Shown here: piece after piece, positions 55,010 through 63,060 of the stretch
Layout of the letters: each line of letters begins with the position of its first letter
How positions within the stretch are numbered: the stretch's first letter is position 1
Assembly: GCA_030824275.1 (NCBI GenBank)
Contig: JAVBXY010000016.1
Coordinates: 1-64,000, forward strand
Length of the DNA stretch: 64,000 nt
Source: Rhodocyclaceae bacterium
GTDB taxonomy: Bacteria > Pseudomonadota > Gammaproteobacteria > Burkholderiales > Rhodocyclaceae
Reading direction: 5' to 3'
Translations under genes and position numbers: made by a program
The notes under the pieces: model-generated
What the model saw: only the letters and a program-made list of their open reading frames with translations
What the model was told of the DNA's origin: nothing
Databases searched by the model: none

Positions 55010-57334
55010 CGGGGTTTCGTCGATCAAACGGAACAGCACCTGCATGTCGAAGGGCTTGACGAGGTAATCGTCGAAACCCAGTTCGGCAGCCTTCTCGAGG
55101 TCTTCCGGCATCGCGTTGGCACTCACGGCAATCACCCGCAGATCGGTAAGCCTGTCGTCGGCGCGTATCCGTCGCAATACCTCCAGGCCATTCATGCCCG
55201 GCAGGTTGATATCCAGCAACAATAGATCCGGCCGCGATTCCGCCAGACGCGCCAGACCGTCACTTCCCGACTCGGCCACATCCAGCCGCACATCGGCACG
55301 ACGAGCCAGCATCTTCTTCATCAGCGCAATATTCGCGCGATTGTCCTCGATATAGAGAATCTGTCGCTCCACCACTGATGGTGCAATGACGGGAAGCGGC
55401 TCCGTCGCCGTATCGTCAGGGCCGACTTTTTCCGGCTCGGCCCGGCGCAACAGGATAGTGAAGGTCGAGCCGGCGCCAAGGCGACTTTCGGCATCGATGT
55501 GCGCGTCCATCATTTCCAGCAGGCGGCGGGTAATGGCCAAGCCAATTCCGGTGCCCTCGATGCCGCTGGTTTCACTGACGATCCGCTGGAAAGGCTCGAA
55601 CAAGCGTGGCTTCTGGGCCTCGGTGAAACCGAGTCCAGTATCGGCAACGGCGACACTGACCGCATCTTCATGGATATCGACGATGACCCGGACATGGCCG
55701 TCACGGCGGTTGTACTTGATGGCGTTCGACAGCAGGTTGAGCAGGCACTGCTTGAGTCGCATGCGGTCGGCGCTCACCCATGGGCCAAGCTCATCAAGGA
55801 CCACCGGCAACAGGCGGATTCCTGCCTTGTACGCCAGGGGCTGCACCAGCAGCATCGCCTCTTCCAGCAAGGGCAGCAACTCGATGGGCTCGATCACCAA
55901 TTCGTGGCGGCCAGCCTCGATGCTCGCCAGATCCAGGACCTCGTTGATCAGCGCCAGCAGGTGGTGCCCCGCTGTCAGAATCTGCTCCACGTTCTCCTGC
56001 TGGCTAGGCGTTGGCGGTTCCTGCGGATCGGTCAACACCAATTGTCCGAAGCCGATGATGGCATTCAACGGCGTGCGCAGCTCATGGCTCATGCGCGAAA
56101 GGAACTCGGACTTGGCGCGACTGGCGTCTTCCGCCATCACCTTGGCCTGGACCAGCGCATTCTCGATCTGCTTGCGCTCGGAAAGATCGTGAATGATGCC
56201 GATGAACAGGCGCTCGCCACCAATACGCGCCTCGCTGACCGCCAGCTCGACGGGGAAAACGCTACCGTCGCGCCGCCGGGCGATGACCTCGCGGCTGCGA
56301 CCCACCACGCGAGCCTCGCCGCCCGCTGCGTAGCGATCCATTTGTGCATCATGGTGCCGCGCATCCATGTCAGGCATCAGGCGGTTGATGCTGCTGCCGC
56401 GCATTTCCGTCGCCGAGTAGCCGAACAGGGCCTCCGCCGCCGGATTGAAGACGGTGACCACGCCCCGCCCATTGGCCACTACGATACCTTCCAACGCCGA
56501 ATCGAAAATCGCCCGCAATTGGCTTTCACTACCCTCCAGCGCGCGTTGGTGACGGATGGACTCTTCGACCTGCCGCCGCAAGGCTTCGGTGCGCTCGACC
56601 ACCCGCTGCTCGAGATCCGCATTCAACTCGTGCAATTCATCGTAAGAGTTGAGCAGGTTGTCGCGCATCTGGTTAAAGGCATTGACCAGCTGGTCGAACT
56701 CATCCTGCCGACCAAGCCGAGACGGCTGGCGGTCGAGATACAGTGGCAGTTCCAGGTTGGAGAAGGATGCACCGCGCACATAGTTGGCAATGCGCACCAG
56801 ATGGCGGGTGATCATGGACCGCACCAGCAGGTAGAGAAAACCCACGAAGGCCAGCGCCATCAATGTCACGCTGATCAACACGTCGCCGGCACGACGCAGG
56901 GCCCGCTGCCGTGCCTGATCCAGATTGGTGGCCACCGTCAGTTCGCCGATCACGACTTCGCTACCGCGAAAACTGTAGAGCAGGGGGAAGCGGCGCTCCA
57001 GGCCGCGCTCTGCCAACTTCTGGCCGGAGGCGACGAAAACCGCGCCATCGACGCGGACCTCGGCGTAATCGAAGTCCGGCAGCCGGACCAGGCCATCAAG
57101 CAAGGTCCCCAGGCGATCACGATCAGCTACCCATACGTTTTCGACCACGCTGCCCAGGTAGCTACGCTCGACCAAGCCATATCGCTCCTCGATCATGGCG
57201 ACGTCGCGGCGATACTCCACCAGCAACTGTACTGCGCTCGCGATCAGTGCCATGCCCAGGGCGAACAGCAGCATCCACAGCAGCAGGCGCCGACCAAGCG
57301 TACTCAGCGAAAGCACATCACGCCTAACATCCAT
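54995..57334 (-). CDS. Membrane hybrid sensor histidine kinase (HAMP-PAS-HisKA-HATPase-REC)
   Basis: A protein of about 779 residues. Order: TM1 (about 20-42), periplasmic domain to 155, TM2 (about 156-180), HAMP, coiled coil, PAS (about 275-390), HisKA with SHELRTPLNAIIG (phospho-His near 417), HATPase with NAIKY and GTGIGLAIT, and REC with LLLLDINLPG (Asp near 708). It senses a signal and passes phosphate to its own receiver. An SBP-like protein gene precedes it by 5 bp, suggesting a periplasmic sensing partner. ATG at 57334 or TTG at 57343. The linker before REC is partly encoded by a dispersed repeat. Confidence 0.9.
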   Translation of the reverse strand: MDVRRDVLSLSTLGRRLLLWMLLFALGMALIASAVQLLVEYRRDVAMIEERYGLVERSYLGSVVENVWVADRDRLGTLLDGLVRLPDFDYAEVRVDGAVFVASGQKLAERGLERRFPLLYSFRGSEVVIGELTVATNLDQARQRALRRAGDVLISVTLMALAFVGFLYLLVRSMITRHLVRIANYVRGASFSNLELPLYLDRQPSRLGRQDEFDQLVNAFNQMRDNLLNSYDELHELNADLEQRVVERTEALRRQVEESIRHQRALEGSESQLRAIFDSALEGIVVANGRGVVTVFNPAAEALFGYSATEMRGSSINRLMPDMDARHHDAQMDRYAAGGEARVVGRSREVIARRRDGSVFPVELAVSEARIGGERLFIGIIHDLSERKQIENALVQAKVMAEDASRAKSEFLSRMSHELRTPLNAIIGFGQLVLTDPQEPPTPSQQENVEQILTAGHHLLALINEVLDLASIEAGRHELVIEPIELLPLLEEAMLLVQPLAYKAGIRLLPVVLDELGPWVSADRMRLKQCLLNLLSNAIKYNRRDGHVRVIVDIHEDAVSVAVADTGLGFTEAQKPRLFEPFQRIVSETSGIEGTGIGLAITRRLLEMMDAHIDAESRLGAGSTFTILLRRAEPEKVGPDDTATEPLPVIAPSVVERQILYIEDNRANIALMKKMLARRADVRLDVAESGSDGLARLAESRPDLLLLDINLPGMNGLEVLRRIRADDRLTDLRVIAVSANAMPEDLEKAAELGFDDYLVKPFDMQVLFRLIDETPPAGN
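55407..55432 (+). repeat. Dispersed 24-bp repeat, copy 13 (inside hybrid kinase gene)
   Basis: GCCGTATCGTCAGGGCCGAC followed by TTTTTCC. In the gene (minus strand) it encodes EKVGPDDTA in the linker between HATPase and REC domains. Confidence 0.85.
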
Positions 57335-57339
57335 GCCGA

Positions 57340-58101
57340 TCAACGAACCGTCATCAACGGCCTCATGGCCTTTTCGTGGATCTTCCGATACGTCCCGTCG
57401 TGCTTCATCTCCGCCAAGGCAGCGGACACCTGATCCACCAGATGAGCATGCTTGCGATGTAGATAGAGGAACTGCTCGGATTTCGCGAGCGGCGGCTCCA
57501 ACACCGTCACCCGCAGGCTCTGCGCCCGTGCCTGCGCCAGACCTTGCCAGCGCTCATACAGGACGATATCGGCGCGACGCAGGCGCAGCATGCTGAACAG
57601 CTGCTGCGGATCGCGGACGCGGGTGACGCGATAGTCAGCATCGAGATTATTCTCGAAAATCTTCCAGCCGAGGATATAGGCGAGCTGATACGGCTTGAGC
57701 GTATCCCAGCTCTTGGTCGCAAAGGGCTTATCCGTGGTGTAGGCGACGAAATCCGTGTCCATTACTTTCTCGGGAACACGAATCAGGTTTTCGTACTGAT
57801 CCTCCAGTCCCTTGATGCGCGGTAACGCCCCATCGTCGATGCCCTTGTTGGCATTGATGAGCGCGCGCTCGGAGGCATCGTACAGATCCACCTGAGCCTT
57901 CAGGCCAACCCGGCGGAAGACCTCCACCATCAAAAGGTCGAGGAAGCCGTCGTGAGCGGGCGTGGTGTAGGGTTCCTGAACACTGGTATTCAGTTTGAGC
58001 GTTAGCCCTTCCGTCTGGGCCCGGACGCTGCCGATGCAACAGACAAACACCAGCATCAAAATCTGCATCAGGATACGCATCGCTCGACCCTTCGCCATCA
58101 T
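57340..58101 (-). CDS. Periplasmic binding-protein-like (SBP_bac_3) protein
   Basis: A roughly 253-residue protein with a signal peptide (RILMQILMLVFVCCIGSVRA) and an SBP_bac_3-type domain: LNTSVQEPYTTPAHDGFLDLL, KGIDDGALPRIKGLEDQYEN and YLHRKHAHLVDQVSAALAEM. It may bind an amino acid or small ligand. No permease gene is nearby, and the stop lies next to a histidine kinase, so a sensory function is more likely than transport. Start ATG at 58101, with an alternative at 58080 (with AAGGG upstream) that would make the signal peptide start. Confidence 0.8.
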   Translation of the reverse strand: MMAKGRAMRILMQILMLVFVCCIGSVRAQTEGLTLKLNTSVQEPYTTPAHDGFLDLLMVEVFRRVGLKAQVDLYDASERALINANKGIDDGALPRIKGLEDQYENLIRVPEKVMDTDFVAYTTDKPFATKSWDTLKPYQLAYILGWKIFENNLDADYRVTRVRDPQQLFSMLRLRRADIVLYERWQGLAQARAQSLRVTVLEPPLAKSEQFLYLHRKHAHLVDQVSAALAEMKHDGTYRKIHEKAMRPLMTVR

Positions 58102-58251
58102 GTCGAAACCTCGACTCCGTCTTCGTTCAAACACCGTGAATACCCGCACGATTCCTCAGGTTGCTGTGGCTATAATACCCGTCGATTCCGCCGCAGGGCG
58201 GTGCCCGACGAGCAACGCCCCTTATTTTTCTTCTGGTGGAAACCACCGACC

Positions 58252-59925
58252 GTGACGCACGCTCAACTGCCCCGCCTGGACATCCTCGTCGTCGACGACG
58301 AAGAGGCCAATCGCCGATTTCTTGAGAAGGCCCTGGTACGTCACGGGCACCGCGTCACGCTGGCCACATCCGGCGAAGAAGCTTTCAAGTGTTATATGGA
58401 GGCGGAGCCCGATCTGGTGCTGATGGACGTGATGATGCCGGGATGGGACGGTTACGAAACCACCCGTCGCATCCGAGCCGGTGGTGGCGTCCGTACCCGC
58501 TGGGTACCGCTGATCTTTCTCTCGGCGCTGGATCGCGTGCCAGACATCGTGCGCGGCCTGGCCGCCGGCGGCGACGACTACATCACCAAGCCGGTAGACC
58601 TGGCGCTGCTCGAATCCAAGATTTCTGCCATGCAACGCATCGCGGCCTTGCAACGCCAGCTCGAAACAAAAAACACCGAGCTTGCCAGCTACTACCGCGA
58701 GAATGAGGAACGCAAGCATGAGGCCGCCGAACTCTTCGGCCGCCTCATGCGCCACGACCGCCTGCCACCGGGCGGTTTGATCCGCGTGCGGGTCGTCTCC
58801 GCCGACAATTTCAGCGGCGACCTGGCCGGCGCCGCGCGTTCCGCCGAGGGCCATGACTACCTGATGCTGGCCGATGCCGCCGGTCACGGCCTCACCGCCG
58901 CGATCAACGTCATGCCCGCAGTGGATTGCTTCTACTCCCTGGCCGACCAAGGCTATTCCCTGCAACGCATCGCTGCAACCATCAACTCCCGCTTGCGCCA
59001 ACTGCTGCCGGTGGACCACTTCGTCGCCATCCTGCTGGCACGCGTCGACGTACCCCGTGGCGAAATCGAAGTCCTCAACGCCGGCATGCCCGCTGCCTAT
59101 CTGCTGGATGCCGATGGCAAGCTACTCAACCAGTTCGCCTCCCACCACTTCCCGCTCGGCGTCGCCGACATGCGCGACGAAGATTTCGACGTCGCCACCG
59201 TCCCCGCGCCGGCTGGCGCTCAGCTCTTCGCCTGTTCCGATGGCCTGCTCGAAGCCACTACCGCCGACGGTGAAGCCTTCGGTGAAGTGCGCATGCTCCA
59301 CACGCTGAGCAGTACCGCCGCGCCCGTTCGCTTCGATACGCTACTGGCGGCGGTGGACCGTTTCCGTGGCGGACACCCCGCCCATGACGACGTCTCCCTC
59401 ACCCAACTCACGGTGCCCGGATTCGCCGTCCCGCCAGCGCCGACTATTTCCGGTGACACGCTGGATGAAGGTGAAGCGGAAAGCTTCCAGCTCACGCTCG
59501 GCCCCTCCTCGCTACGCAATCCCGACCTGATCCCCTCCGTCATCGGCCTCATCGGCGAAGTGCTGCATCTGGCCGACATCTCGCGGCGCACCCTGGCGAT
59601 CCTGCTTACCGAACTGGTGACCAACAGCCTCGACTACGGACTGCTCGGCATGACGTCGCGTCATGCCGCGACGGATCGCACCGTCTGGCGCGAGGAGAAA
59701 CTGCGTCGCCTCGCGGCGCTCAAGTCAGGCCGTATCCGGCTCTCGCTCCAGCACGTCGCCTGGCAAGGCGAACCCGCTTGGTGCCTGGAAGTTTCAGACA
59801 CCGGAAATGGTTTCGTCCACGCTATCGATCCCCCTCCTCACAGCGGCATCGAGCGCACGCGGCAACGTTCCCTGACTCTCCGGTTCAATGATTCCGGCAA
59901 TGTCGTCACCAGCTGGTTCTACTAA
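58252..59925 (+). CDS. Response regulator REC-PP2C-HATPase protein (RsbU-like phosphatase with kinase domain)
   Basis: A protein of about 557 residues. REC (about 8-125; LVLMDVMMPG Asp) is followed by a coiled coil, then a PP2C/SpoIIE-type phosphatase with ADAAGHGLTAAIN, FACSDGLLE and AHDDVSLTQL. A linker encoded by the dispersed repeat follows (AVPPAPTIS), then a GHKL ATPase/anti-sigma-kinase-type domain (TELVTNSLDYGLLG). This suggests a one-protein switch of an anti-sigma-type pathway. GTG at 58252 is chosen; GTG at 58201 would add 17 residues of atypical composition. A TATAAT-like element lies at 58171. No sigma or anti-sigma gene is in view. Confidence 0.85.
   Translation: MTHAQLPRLDILVVDDEEANRRFLEKALVRHGHRVTLATSGEEAFKCYMEAEPDLVLMDVMMPGWDGYETTRRIRAGGGVRTRWVPLIFLSALDRVPDIVRGLAAGGDDYITKPVDLALLESKISAMQRIAALQRQLETKNTELASYYRENEERKHEAAELFGRLMRHDRLPPGGLIRVRVVSADNFSGDLAGAARSAEGHDYLMLADAAGHGLTAAINVMPAVDCFYSLADQGYSLQRIAATINSRLRQLLPVDHFVAILLARVDVPRGEIEVLNAGMPAAYLLDADGKLLNQFASHHFPLGVADMRDEDFDVATVPAPAGAQLFACSDGLLEATTADGEAFGEVRMLHTLSSTAAPVRFDTLLAAVDRFRGGHPAHDDVSLTQLTVPGFAVPPAPTISGDTLDEGEAESFQLTLGPSSLRNPDLIPSVIGLIGEVLHLADISRRTLAILLTELVTNSLDYGLLGMTSRHAATDRTVWREEKLRRLAALKSGRIRLSLQHVAWQGEPAWCLEVSDTGNGFVHAIDPPPHSGIERTRQRSLTLRFNDSGNVVTSWFY
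59425..59453 (+). repeat. Dispersed 24-bp repeat, copy 14 (inside REC-PP2C gene)
   Basis: GCCGTCCCGCCAGCGCCGAC followed by TATTTCC; encodes AVPPAPTIS, the same AVPPAPT peptide as in lpxK. It is located between PP2C and ATPase domains. Confidence 0.9.
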
Positions 59926-61984
59926 TCGCAGCATCGGCCCCGCCGTTCCGGCGGGAACGCTCCAGGCCCTGGAGAGCGAATATCTGCGTCTGGCCCTCGA
60001 CAGCCATGCCATTGTCAGCATCGCCGAGCCGGGCGGCGGCATCATCTACGTCAACGAGAAATTCTGCGAAGTCTCGGGCTACTCGCGAGTGGAACTGCTC
60101 GGCAGCAACCACCGCATCGTCAAGTCCGGCATGCATCCCCCGGAATTCTTCGCCAACATGTGGGAGACCATCTCTTCCGGTCGCATCTGGCAGGGCGAAG
60201 TCTGCAACCGGGCCAAGAGCGGTCGCCTGTACTGGGTCGAGTCGACCATCGTGCCGTTTCTCGACGCCAACGGCCTACCCTACCAGTACGTTTCCATCCG
60301 GACCAACGTCACCGCGCAAAAGCGCAGCGAACGCCTGCTCTCCGCGCTGGCGACCGCTGAAGCGCAAACCATTGCCGAAGAACCACCGGCAGAGATATTC
60401 CCCAAACTGCTGATGGCCGTGCTGCCCCTAGTCGGTTGCGAATTTGGCTTCATCGGCGAATGCAGTGAGAACGATCTGCCGGCCCTCAACCTGCTGGCCA
60501 TCACCGACCATGTCTGGGACGACGCCTGCCGTGCCATGCATGCCCGCGTGCACGACGGCCACTTGCATTTCGACGACATCGACTCACCCTTCGGCCGAAG
60601 TCTGAGCGTAGGACAAGCCGTCGTGATGAACCTGCCATCGGCGGAAGGCCTCGTCGGCCTCGATAACTTTCTCGCCCTGCCCCTGATGCGAGGCGAGGCC
60701 ACCCTGGGCATGATCGGCCTGGGCAACCGCCATGGCGGTTTCGATGACCGAATCGTCCAGTTCATCCAGCCCCTGGCCGCCACCTGCGGCAGCATGATCG
60801 CCAGCCTGCGTTTCCGTCGCCAGCGGGAACGCATCACCGAAGCGCTGGTGCTGGCGCGGGATCGGGCCGAGCAGGCCAGCCACGCCAAGTCCGAATTCCT
60901 TTCGCGCATGAGCCACGAACTGCGTACGCCGCTCAATGCCATCATTGGTTTCGGCCAATTGCTGGCTACCGATCCGGTCGAGCCACCGACGCCGGACCAA
61001 AGCGAGAGCATCAACCAGATCCTGACCGCCGGCCGCCATCTGCTCGAACTGATCAACGAAGTCCTCGATCTGGCCCGCATCGAATCCGGCCGCCTGCACC
61101 TGACCCTGGTCAACGTCGCCCTCCCCTCCCTGCTCGACGAATGCCTGCTGCTGCTTCAGCCCCTGGCCCGCGAGCGGACGATCTCCCTCCACTCGTCGGT
61201 GGCAGCCAACGGACTGACCATCGCCGCCGACCGCACCAGACTCAAGCAGGTGCTGATCAACGTGCTGGCCAATGCCATCAAGTACAACCAGGCTGATGGC
61301 GAAGTACATGTCCAACTGGAGGAACGGCCGGAGCAAGTTGGCATCGTCATCACCGACACGGGACGCGGCTTCGCCCAGTCGGAACAGGACCATATCTTCC
61401 AGCCCTTCACCCGTCTGGGCAGCGCCGAGGAGGAGGAAGGCACCGGCATTGGACTCGCCATCACCCGACACCTGATGGAACTCATGGGCGGCCAGATCGA
61501 ACTGGTCAGCGCACCGGGCCATGGCAGCACCTTCACGCTATGGCTTCGTCGCGGCAGCGGCGATGAGGAGCCGATGTCCTCCCCGGCGCCAAGGAAGTCT
61601 CAACGCGACGTCGCACGCCGGCGCATCCTCTACATTGAAGACGATCATGCCAATCGACTGCTGGTGGAAAAAGCCCTGTCGCGCAACGACACATGGGAAG
61701 TCATCACCGCCGAAACCGGCAACGAGGGGCTGATGCTGGCCCGTCACCTGGACCCGGACCTCATCCTGCTCGACCTGGAGTTGCCGGACAGCAATGGCTT
61801 CGACCTCAAGCGCCAGATCGATGCCATGCCCCATCGACGCAAGGTTTCCATCGTAGCCATTTCCGCCCATGCCAATCCGGACGAGGTCAAGCGCGGGCGC
61901 GAAGCCGGTTTCGCCGCCTACGTCACCAAGCCCCTCGACATCGATAACCTGCCTGCGGTACTCCAAGCCCATCTGACCCCATGA
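59888..61984 (+). CDS. Cytosolic hybrid histidine kinase (PAS-GAF-HisKA-HATPase-REC)
   Basis: A 698-residue protein without membrane helices. PAS (about 30-150) is followed by GAF (about 160-310), HisKA with SHELRTPLNAIIGFGQLL, HATPase with NAIKYNQADGEV and GTGIGLAIT, and REC with LILLDLELPDS. The HisKA region is highly similar to that of the kinase at 54995-57334, so the two are paralogues. The gene overlaps the REC-PP2C gene by 38 bp. ATG at 59888 is used; ATG at 59900 is possible. It probably feeds the HD-GYP protein, whose start overlaps its end. Confidence 0.9.
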   Translation: MIPAMSSPAGSTNRSIGPAVPAGTLQALESEYLRLALDSHAIVSIAEPGGGIIYVNEKFCEVSGYSRVELLGSNHRIVKSGMHPPEFFANMWETISSGRIWQGEVCNRAKSGRLYWVESTIVPFLDANGLPYQYVSIRTNVTAQKRSERLLSALATAEAQTIAEEPPAEIFPKLLMAVLPLVGCEFGFIGECSENDLPALNLLAITDHVWDDACRAMHARVHDGHLHFDDIDSPFGRSLSVGQAVVMNLPSAEGLVGLDNFLALPLMRGEATLGMIGLGNRHGGFDDRIVQFIQPLAATCGSMIASLRFRRQRERITEALVLARDRAEQASHAKSEFLSRMSHELRTPLNAIIGFGQLLATDPVEPPTPDQSESINQILTAGRHLLELINEVLDLARIESGRLHLTLVNVALPSLLDECLLLLQPLARERTISLHSSVAANGLTIAADRTRLKQVLINVLANAIKYNQADGEVHVQLEERPEQVGIVITDTGRGFAQSEQDHIFQPFTRLGSAEEEEGTGIGLAITRHLMELMGGQIELVSAPGHGSTFTLWLRRGSGDEEPMSSPAPRKSQRDVARRRILYIEDDHANRLLVEKALSRNDTWEVITAETGNEGLMLARHLDPDLILLDLELPDSNGFDLKRQIDAMPHRRKVSIVAISAHANPDEVKRGREAGFAAYVTKPLDIDNLPAVLQAHLTP

Positions 61985-63060
61985 GCAAGCCTGCCGACCA
62001 TTCCATTGATACCCGATCCGCACGCATCATGATCGTGGACGACCAGCCCGCCAACGTCTTGCTGCTTGAGAAGACGCTACGCTCTCGCGGCTATCAGACC
62101 CTCGAAGGCTTCACCGATCCGCGTCAGGCCGTGGCCCGCTATGCCGAAGCGCGTCCCGACTTGCTGTTGCTCGACCTCAACATGCCCCATCTCGACGGCT
62201 TCGCGGTCATGGAGAAGTTGCACGAACTGCCGGTTGACCTGCACCCGCCGGTGCTGGTGATCACCGCCCAGCACGACCTGGACAGCCGCTTGCGTGCGCT
62301 CCAGGCCGGCGCCCGCGACTTTCTGACCAAGCCCTTCGACGTTCTCGAAGCCTTGGCACGCATCTCCAATCTCATCGAAGTGCATCTGCTGCAAAAAGCC
62401 ATGCGCGACCAGAATGCCTTGCTTGAAACCAAGGTGCTCGAACGAACCCGGGAACTCAATGAAACACGACTGGAAGTCGTCCGTCGCCTTGGTCGGGCAG
62501 CCGAATATCGCGACAACGAAACGGGCTTCCACATCATCCGCATGAGCCAGTTTTCCGCGCGCCTGGCCGCCGCTGCCGGCTGGAATCCGGCGCAGGTGGA
62601 AAAGATGCTGCATGCCAGCCCCATGCACGACATCGGCAAGATCGGCATTCCGGATCGCATCCTGCTCAAGCCCGGCAAACTGGAAGGCGAAGAGTGGGAA
62701 ACCATGATGACCCACACCACCATCGGCGCAGAAATCCTCTCCGGTCACGATTCCGAACTGATGCGCCTGGCGGCCGAAATCGCCCTCAGCCACCACGAGA
62801 AATGGGATGGCAGCGGCTATCCCCGTGGCCTTGCCGGCACCGACATCCCCGAAGCCGGCCGCATCGTTGCCCTCTGCGATGTCTTCGACGCCCTGACCAG
62901 TGAGCGCCCCTACAAGAAGGCCTGGTCCATCGAGGATACCGTTGCCCATTTACGCGCCCAGAGCGGACTCCACTTCGATCCCGCCATGGTGGAGCTGTTC
63001 ATGGACCTGCTGCCGGAAATCCTGACGATCCGCGCCCGTCATGCCGAACCCCAGGATTAG
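61981..63060 (+). CDS. Response regulator with HD-GYP domain (c-di-GMP phosphodiesterase)
   Basis: A 359-residue protein. REC (about 14-130; LLLLDLNMPH Asp) is followed by a coiled coil and an HD-GYP domain. The HD pair is in MHDIGKIGIPD, the GYP motif is in HHEKWDGSGYPRGL, and DVFDALTSERPYKK follows. It hydrolyses c-di-GMP to pGpG/GMP in response to phosphorylation. It overlaps the preceding kinase by 4 bp. The output fits the presence of a YajQ-type c-di-GMP-binding protein elsewhere in the window. Confidence 0.93.
   Translation: MSKPADHSIDTRSARIMIVDDQPANVLLLEKTLRSRGYQTLEGFTDPRQAVARYAEARPDLLLLDLNMPHLDGFAVMEKLHELPVDLHPPVLVITAQHDLDSRLRALQAGARDFLTKPFDVLEALARISNLIEVHLLQKAMRDQNALLETKVLERTRELNETRLEVVRRLGRAAEYRDNETGFHIIRMSQFSARLAAAAGWNPAQVEKMLHASPMHDIGKIGIPDRILLKPGKLEGEEWETMMTHTTIGAEILSGHDSELMRLAAEIALSHHEKWDGSGYPRGLAGTDIPEAGRIVALCDVFDALTSERPYKKAWSIEDTVAHLRAQSGLHFDPAMVELFMDLLPEILTIRARHAEPQD

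Noticed and set aside
55499..57433. Long antisense open frame in the hybrid kinase gene
   Set aside because: The kinase on the other strand has all its motifs in order; the antisense frame shows none.
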